Part shown: in pieces, positions 60,220 through 64,000 of the stretch
Layout of the letters: the number at the start of each line of letters is the position of its first letter
Position numbering within the stretch: position 1 is the stretch's first letter
Assembly: GCF_024752355.1 (NCBI RefSeq)
Contig: NZ_JANTHZ010000001.1
Coordinates: 868,001-932,000, forward strand
Source of the DNA: Ancylobacter mangrovi
GTDB lineage: Bacteria > Pseudomonadota > Alphaproteobacteria > Rhizobiales > Xanthobacteraceae
DNA length: 64,000 bases
Direction: 5' to 3'
The notes under the pieces: model-generated
Told to the model about the DNA's origin: nothing
Seen by the model: only the letters and a program-made list of their open reading frames with translations
Databases searched by the model: none
Position numbers and translations under genes: made by a program

Positions 60220-61155
60220 TCAGTAGCCGCGGGCGGGGTCGACTTCGTGCAGCGGCGCCAGCCCCTGCCTCACGCGCCGGATGCTCTCCGCCACGTCGCG
60301 CGCCGCCAGGCCCGGCACGGTGATGCTCGCCATGTGCGGCGTGACCAGAACATTGTCGAACGACCAGAGCGGGTGGCCGGAGGGTAGCGGCTCGGTCTCG
60401 AACACGTCGAGCGTCGCCTCCCCGATCTGGCCGGAGCGCAGCGCCGCGATCATCGCCGCCTCGTCCACTACCGCCCCGCGCGAGGCGTTGATGAACTTGA
60501 CGCCCTTCGGCATCAGCGCGAATTCGCGCGCGCCGATCAGGTGGCGCGACTGCGGGGTCAGCGGCAGCAGGCTGACGATGATCTCGTTGCCCGCCAGCAC
60601 CCGCTCCAGCCCGTCGGCGCCGGTCTCGGAAGCGACGCCCGGGATCTGCTTGGGCGAGCGCGACCAGCCGGTGACGGTGAAGCCCATCGAGGCGAGGGTG
60701 CGCGCCGCCGGCCCGCCGAGCTCGCCGAGGCCGAGCACCGCCACCTTGATGTCCGCCAGCGGGCGCGGGTGGACATATTCCCACTCCCCGCGCCGGGTGG
60801 CGCGCTCGAAGATGTGCATGTCGCGGGCGTAGCGGGTGACGGCGAACACGACGTAGCTCGTCATCATCGCCACCATGCCGGGGTCCGACAGGCGCGAGAA
60901 CTTCACCGGCGCCAGGTCGTCGCGGTTCACCAGCGCGTCGACGCCGGCGCCGAGATTGGTCACCAGCTTGAGGTTCGGGAAGCGGGAGAAGAACCCCTTG
61001 GGCGGCAGCCACGCGAGCACATAGGCCACCTCCTCGGGATTGCCGACCTCGGGGTCGACGCGGAAGTCGAGGTCCGGCAGCTCGGCGGCCATCGCCTCCT
61101 GCCAGCCGGCGGCGCTGTCCACCGGGCTGTAGAAGACCAGCGCGTCGGCGCTCAT
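60220..61155 (-). CDS. D-2-hydroxyacid dehydrogenase (GhrA-like glyoxylate/hydroxypyruvate reductase)
   Basis: A 311-residue NAD(P)-dependent dehydrogenase. The nucleotide-binding motif GLGELGGPAARTLASMGF lies at about 141-158 and the catalytic residues are visible: Arg in INASRGAVVDEAA, Glu in DVFETEPLPSGHPL and His in VTPHMASITVPG. It would reduce glyoxylate or hydroxypyruvate, or oxidise the hydroxyacid. The ATG at 61153-61155 (MSADALVFYSP) is favoured over an upstream GTG. It is the first gene of the ABC operon on the minus strand, suggesting the transported compound yields a 2-oxo or 2-hydroxy acid. Confidence 0.9.
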   Translation of the reverse strand: MSADALVFYSPVDSAAGWQEAMAAELPDLDFRVDPEVGNPEEVAYVLAWLPPKGFFSRFPNLKLVTNLGAGVDALVNRDDLAPVKFSRLSDPGMVAMMTSYVVFAVTRYARDMHIFERATRRGEWEYVHPRPLADIKVAVLGLGELGGPAARTLASMGFTVTGWSRSPKQIPGVASETGADGLERVLAGNEIIVSLLPLTPQSRHLIGAREFALMPKGVKFINASRGAVVDEAAMIAALRSGQIGEATLDVFETEPLPSGHPLWSFDNVLVTPHMASITVPGLAARDVAESIRRVRQGLAPLHEVDPARGY

Positions 61156-61385
61156 GACGCCGCCATGCGGCACGCGGCCGGGACGCGTGAGAAGGGACGA
61201 GCTTTCCCCATCGCGCCGCGCACCTGCCGCCGCGCGGGAGCGCGATCGTGCCGCCGCGCCTGAAAAAGCCTCATCAGCCCGCTCCGTGCCTCAATCGTTT
61301 TTCCTGTCAGGAAATGTTGCCGCATCAGTATGGATAGAAAAATACTTTTAGCTACTCTTCAAGATAGGAAATTCCAATTCACGCT

Positions 61386-61976
61386 TCAGCGCGGGCCGGT
61401 CGGCGCCAGAAAGGCCACCACGGCCTCGCCCGCCGGCTCGCAGCTCGCGCGCAGCGTCGCCTCCTCGCTTGAGACCAGCGTCTCGCCGGGGCGCACCACC
61501 ACCGAGCCGAGCGCATGGCCGACCTGCCAGGTGCCGCTCACCGCGTGCAGCACCAGAAGACCCCCGTCCGGCGCGGCGAGCAGCGGCTCGGTGGCGCCGG
61601 AGGCGGGCATGACCTGCGCGTTCCAGCGCCCGCGCCGGGTCATCACGTTGAACACCCGCACCGCCCCGTCGGGCAGCACAGAGCGCGGCTGCTGGACGCT
61701 GTCGAAATAGAGCGGCTCGAGCCGGTTCAACTCGCGCGTCTCGCTGCCGAAGACGAGCGAGAGGCGCTCGCGCGTCAGCAGGGTGATGTGGCGGTCGACG
61801 CCGGGGAAGGAGGAGAACGGCCCCTCGGCGACGATCGGCGCCAGGCTGAGCCGGATGTCGAAATCCTCCTGCGTCGCGCCCTCGGGCAGCAACAATACGT
61901 CCTGCGTCACGCCGCCGCCATTCTTCCACGGCGTGACCTTGTAGTCGGACGTCGTGAGGACCTTGATCCAGCTCAT
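61386..61976 (-). CDS. HutD/Ves family protein
   Basis: A 196-residue bicupin-like protein. The family signature YKVTPWKNGGGVTQDVLLLPEG lies near the N-terminus (core TPWKNGGGVTQDV, about 14-26), followed by FDIRLSLAPIVAEGPFSSFPGVDRHITLL. Members occur with histidine utilisation genes or stand alone and are poorly characterised; a regulatory or metabolic role has been proposed. No hut gene is in the window. The ATG at 61974-61976 follows CAGGGTGCA. It lies between the LysR gene and the GhrA-ABC operon, all on the minus strand with about 230-base gaps. Confidence 0.9.
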   Translation of the reverse strand: MSWIKVLTTSDYKVTPWKNGGGVTQDVLLLPEGATQEDFDIRLSLAPIVAEGPFSSFPGVDRHITLLTRERLSLVFGSETRELNRLEPLYFDSVQQPRSVLPDGAVRVFNVMTRRGRWNAQVMPASGATEPLLAAPDGGLLVLHAVSGTWQVGHALGSVVVRPGETLVSSEEATLRASCEPAGEAVVAFLAPTGPR

Positions 61977-62207
61977 TGCACCCTGCCCGGCGCCCGGCCG
62001 GGCCGGCACCGCTCCCTCAGCCAAAGAGGCCGGAGACTACCGAGCGCCCGCCGAGCGCGGCAATCGGCAGCGCATCGGCGCAGGAAACAGTTTGCCGATG
62101 AAGAGGATAGCCCCCGCCTATGAAGGCGCCCGCCGACCCGTCGCGCCGCGAGGGCGGCCCCAGAAAAGCCCCCCCCCGGGAAGACGCCTCCGGGAAGGCG
62201 CCCGGGC

Positions 62208-63152
62208 TCAGCGCAGCGTGACGCGCGGGGAGAGCGTGCCCGGCTCGAAGATGCCGCCGGGCGAGAAGCACGCCTTGAGGTGGCGCGCGAACACCTCCAC
62301 CGCCGGGCGCGGCGCCTGCCGCCGCAGCTTGAGGCTGACGAGGCGCACCGGCGGCAGCTTGTCGGTCAGCGGCACGGCGGCGACGCGCCCGCCATCATGG
62401 GTGCTCAGGCTGCGCGGCAGCACGTTCTGGATCGTGTAGCCGCGCCCGTGCCCGACCAGCCCGCGCGTCAGCTCATAGGCCTTGGAGCGGAAGGCGATCT
62501 GCGGCTCGACGCCCACGGTCTGGAACAGGCTCAGGAAGTAGTCGCGCGAATGCGGCAGGTCGAGCAGGATGAACGGCTCGTCGCGCAGGTCCGCGAGGCT
62601 GATGCGCTCGCGCTGGCTCAGCGGGTGGTCGGGATGCAGCACCGCATAGGGCGGCAGCTCGGCCAGCGGCTCGGCCACCACCTCGTCGGGGCGGGCGAAC
62701 TCGTAGGACAGCGCCAGCTCGGTGCGCCCGGAGATGATGCCCTCGAGAATCTGCTGCTGGTCGCCCTCGTCGAGGCTCACCGTGATGCCGGGATGGCTTT
62801 CGGCGAAGGCGGAGAGCAGGCTCGGCATGAAATGGGTGGCGATGGTCCAGAAGCAGCCCACCGCGATCTCGCCGCGCACCTCGTCGGACATGGCGCGCGC
62901 GTTCTGGCCGAAATCGCGCGCATGGTTCAGCAGCAGCCGCGCCTCGTTGACGATGCGGGTGCCGGCGATGGTGGTGGTCACGCCCTTTGCATGGTGGCGT
63001 ACGAACACCTGCACGCCGCAATCCGCCTCGAACTGCGCGATCGCCGCCGAAATCGAAGGCTGCGAGACGTTCAGATGCTTCGCCGCTTCGGTCAGATTGC
63101 CGAAATCAGCGGTGGCAACCACGTAGCGCAGCGCGCGGAGAGAAACGTTCAT
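62208..63152 (-). CDS. LysR family transcriptional regulator
   Basis: A 314-residue regulator. The N-terminal winged helix-turn-helix is RALRYVVATADFGNLTEAAKHLNVSQPSISAAIAQFE (core LTEAAKHLNVSQPSISAAI, about 20-38), followed by the co-inducer-binding domain with IAVGCFWTIATHFMPSLLSAF. The ATG at 63150-63152 is favoured; only an in-frame TTG lies upstream. It is divergent from the HpaB-family hydroxylase gene, with a 9-bp dyad between them, the classical LysR arrangement for activating the neighbour and repressing itself. Confidence 0.94.
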   Translation of the reverse strand: MNVSLRALRYVVATADFGNLTEAAKHLNVSQPSISAAIAQFEADCGVQVFVRHHAKGVTTTIAGTRIVNEARLLLNHARDFGQNARAMSDEVRGEIAVGCFWTIATHFMPSLLSAFAESHPGITVSLDEGDQQQILEGIISGRTELALSYEFARPDEVVAEPLAELPPYAVLHPDHPLSQRERISLADLRDEPFILLDLPHSRDYFLSLFQTVGVEPQIAFRSKAYELTRGLVGHGRGYTIQNVLPRSLSTHDGGRVAAVPLTDKLPPVRLVSLKLRRQAPRPAVEVFARHLKACFSPGGIFEPGTLSPRVTLR

Positions 63153-63156
63153 CGGA

Positions 63157-63185
63157 ATTTTCGATCCCAAAACCCAATCGAAAAT
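63157..63185. promoter_or_regulatory. Dyad between the LysR and hydroxylase genes
   Basis: ATTTTCGAT and ATCGAAAAT form a perfect 9-base inverted repeat with an 11-base spacer. It starts four bases upstream of the LysR start codon and ends 57 bases before the hydroxylase start, so it is a good candidate for the LysR operator. Confidence 0.65.
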
Positions 63186-63242
63186 ATTTTACCGATCCAT
63201 CGGGCCGGCGCAATATTTCCTCGCAGGAAAAAGGAAGCAGCA

Positions 63243-64000
63243 ATGATCCGTACAGGCGAGCAGTATCGCGAGGGGCTTCAGGACGGTCGCGAAGTCTGGA
63301 TTGACGGCGAGCGGGTGAAGGATGTCACCAGCCACCCGGCCTTCAAGCCGATCGTCGATGTCCGGGCCCGCATGTACGACATGGCGCACGAGGCGCAGTA
63401 TCAGGACCGCCTGACCTACGTCGAGGACAACAAGCGCAACACCATTTTCTACAAGCCGCCCCGCGAGACCAAGGACTGGACCGACAAGGTCGAGGCGGTC
63501 GACACGGTGATGAAGGACATCGGCGGCGTCGTGACCCGCGTCGGTGACGAGACGATCGGCGAAGTCTGGTCTCTCATCGACGGACGTGACGTTCTGGCGG
63601 AGTTCGACCCCCGCTTCGCCGACAATGTCGATCGGCACGTCCAGAACATCTTCGACAACGACATCTTCCACATCTCGGCGAACACCGATCCCAAGGGCGA
63701 CCGCTCCCTTCCGCCCCAGGATCAGGATCCCGACATGATGGTCCATGTCGTCAAGGAGACCGACGCGGGCATCGTCATCCGCGGCGCCAAGTACGAGACC
63801 GCCGCCGCCTATGCCGACCAGGCGTTCCTGAAGCCGACCGTCGGCGCGTGGACCAACGAGACGCTGTCCGACTACGCGGTCGGCGGCATCATCGACATGG
63901 GCGCGCCGGGCGTGAAGCAGATCTGCCGCTCGTCCTTCGCCGGCCGTACCGACCCGCAGGACTACCCGCTGGCCAACAAGTTCGACGAGGTCGAATCCCT
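63243..64000 (+). CDS. 4-hydroxyphenylacetate 3-hydroxylase (HpaB) family, N-terminal part
   Basis: The first 252 codons of a flavin-dependent monooxygenase oxygenase component; the rest lies beyond the window. The N-terminal domain shows MIRTGEQYREGLQDGREVWIDGERVKDVT, with core TGEQYREGLQDGREVW, HPAFKPIVD and, further on, IRGAKYETAAAYADQAFLKPTVG, all typical of HpaB/PvcC relatives that use FADH2 to hydroxylate phenols. An ATG at 63243 follows AAAAAGGAAGCAGCA. The substrate cannot be given; 4-hydroxyphenylacetate, chlorophenols and other aromatics are possible. It is divergent from, and probably controlled by, the LysR gene. Confidence 0.9.
   Translation, partial: MIRTGEQYREGLQDGREVWIDGERVKDVTSHPAFKPIVDVRARMYDMAHEAQYQDRLTYVEDNKRNTIFYKPPRETKDWTDKVEAVDTVMKDIGGVVTRVGDETIGEVWSLIDGRDVLAEFDPRFADNVDRHVQNIFDNDIFHISANTDPKGDRSLPPQDQDPDMMVHVVKETDAGIVIRGAKYETAAAYADQAFLKPTVGAWTNETLSDYAVGGIIDMGAPGVKQICRSSFAGRTDPQDYPLANKFDEVES

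Overview
The window is a high-GC alphaproteobacterial chromosome segment. It most likely comes from the Hyphomicrobiales (Rhizobiales), possibly near Xanthobacteraceae; the family-level guess is weak. The evidence is a PdhS-type cell-cycle histidine kinase, two phasins plus acetoacetyl-CoA synthetase (polyhydroxybutyrate metabolism), ICE-type operators typical of the rhizobial iron regulator Irr, a HrcA/CIRCE-controlled groESL, the order rpsT-dnaA-dnaN-recF-gyrB, and an aa3 oxidase cluster of the ctaC-ctaD-ctaB-coxF-ctaG-ctaE-DUF983-SURF1 type. Nearly all of it is core or housekeeping DNA. I saw no CRISPR array, prophage, insertion sequence, tRNA or rRNA.

Layout. 1-8.9 kb: the end of cydB, a polytopic membrane protein with rnhB, a divergent marC, a dienelactone hydrolase, groEL/groES with CIRCE, and two phasin genes around a striking 35-bp palindrome. 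8.9-16 kb: pdhS, an AsmA-like protein and acetoacetyl-CoA synthetase. 16-20.1 kb: an iron locus (ferric-iron permease and binding protein, bacterioferritin, and a bacterioferritin-associated ferredoxin with a histidine-rich tail) carrying three ICE-like motifs. 20.2-30.9 kb: a minus-strand run of acetyltransferase, M16 peptidase, thrC, SURF1, DUF983 and the cytochrome aa3 oxidase genes. 31-34.7 kb: IalB-like protein, HAD hydrolase, mutM, enoyl-CoA hydratase and rpsT.

34.7-43.1 kb: a 1.1-kb gene-poor region with a dense cluster of GANTC (CcrM) sites lies upstream of dnaA, followed by dnaN, recF, a LysE exporter and gyrB. 43.2-53.9 kb: a decayed surface-protein pseudogene, a TPP-dependent enzyme, a small secreted protein, a cupin, a family 90 glycosyltransferase, class I lysS, an amino-acid-type binding protein, a membrane glycosyltransferase with a T2SS-ATPase-like N-terminal domain, a SCO copper chaperone and a small membrane protein. 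54-64 kb: a PAS-GGDEF-EAL protein, an ABC transporter operon led by a GhrA-like reductase, a HutD-family protein, and a LysR regulator divergent from an HpaB-family hydroxylase that runs off the end.

The strongest leads are regulatory rather than a new multigene system: the three-site Irr locus with its metal-binding-looking Bfd tail, the phasin palindrome, the GANTC cluster before dnaA, paired GGTTAACC sites before pdhS, and three tandem 17-bp repeats between rnhB and marC. I found no convincing undescribed defence or biosynthetic system.
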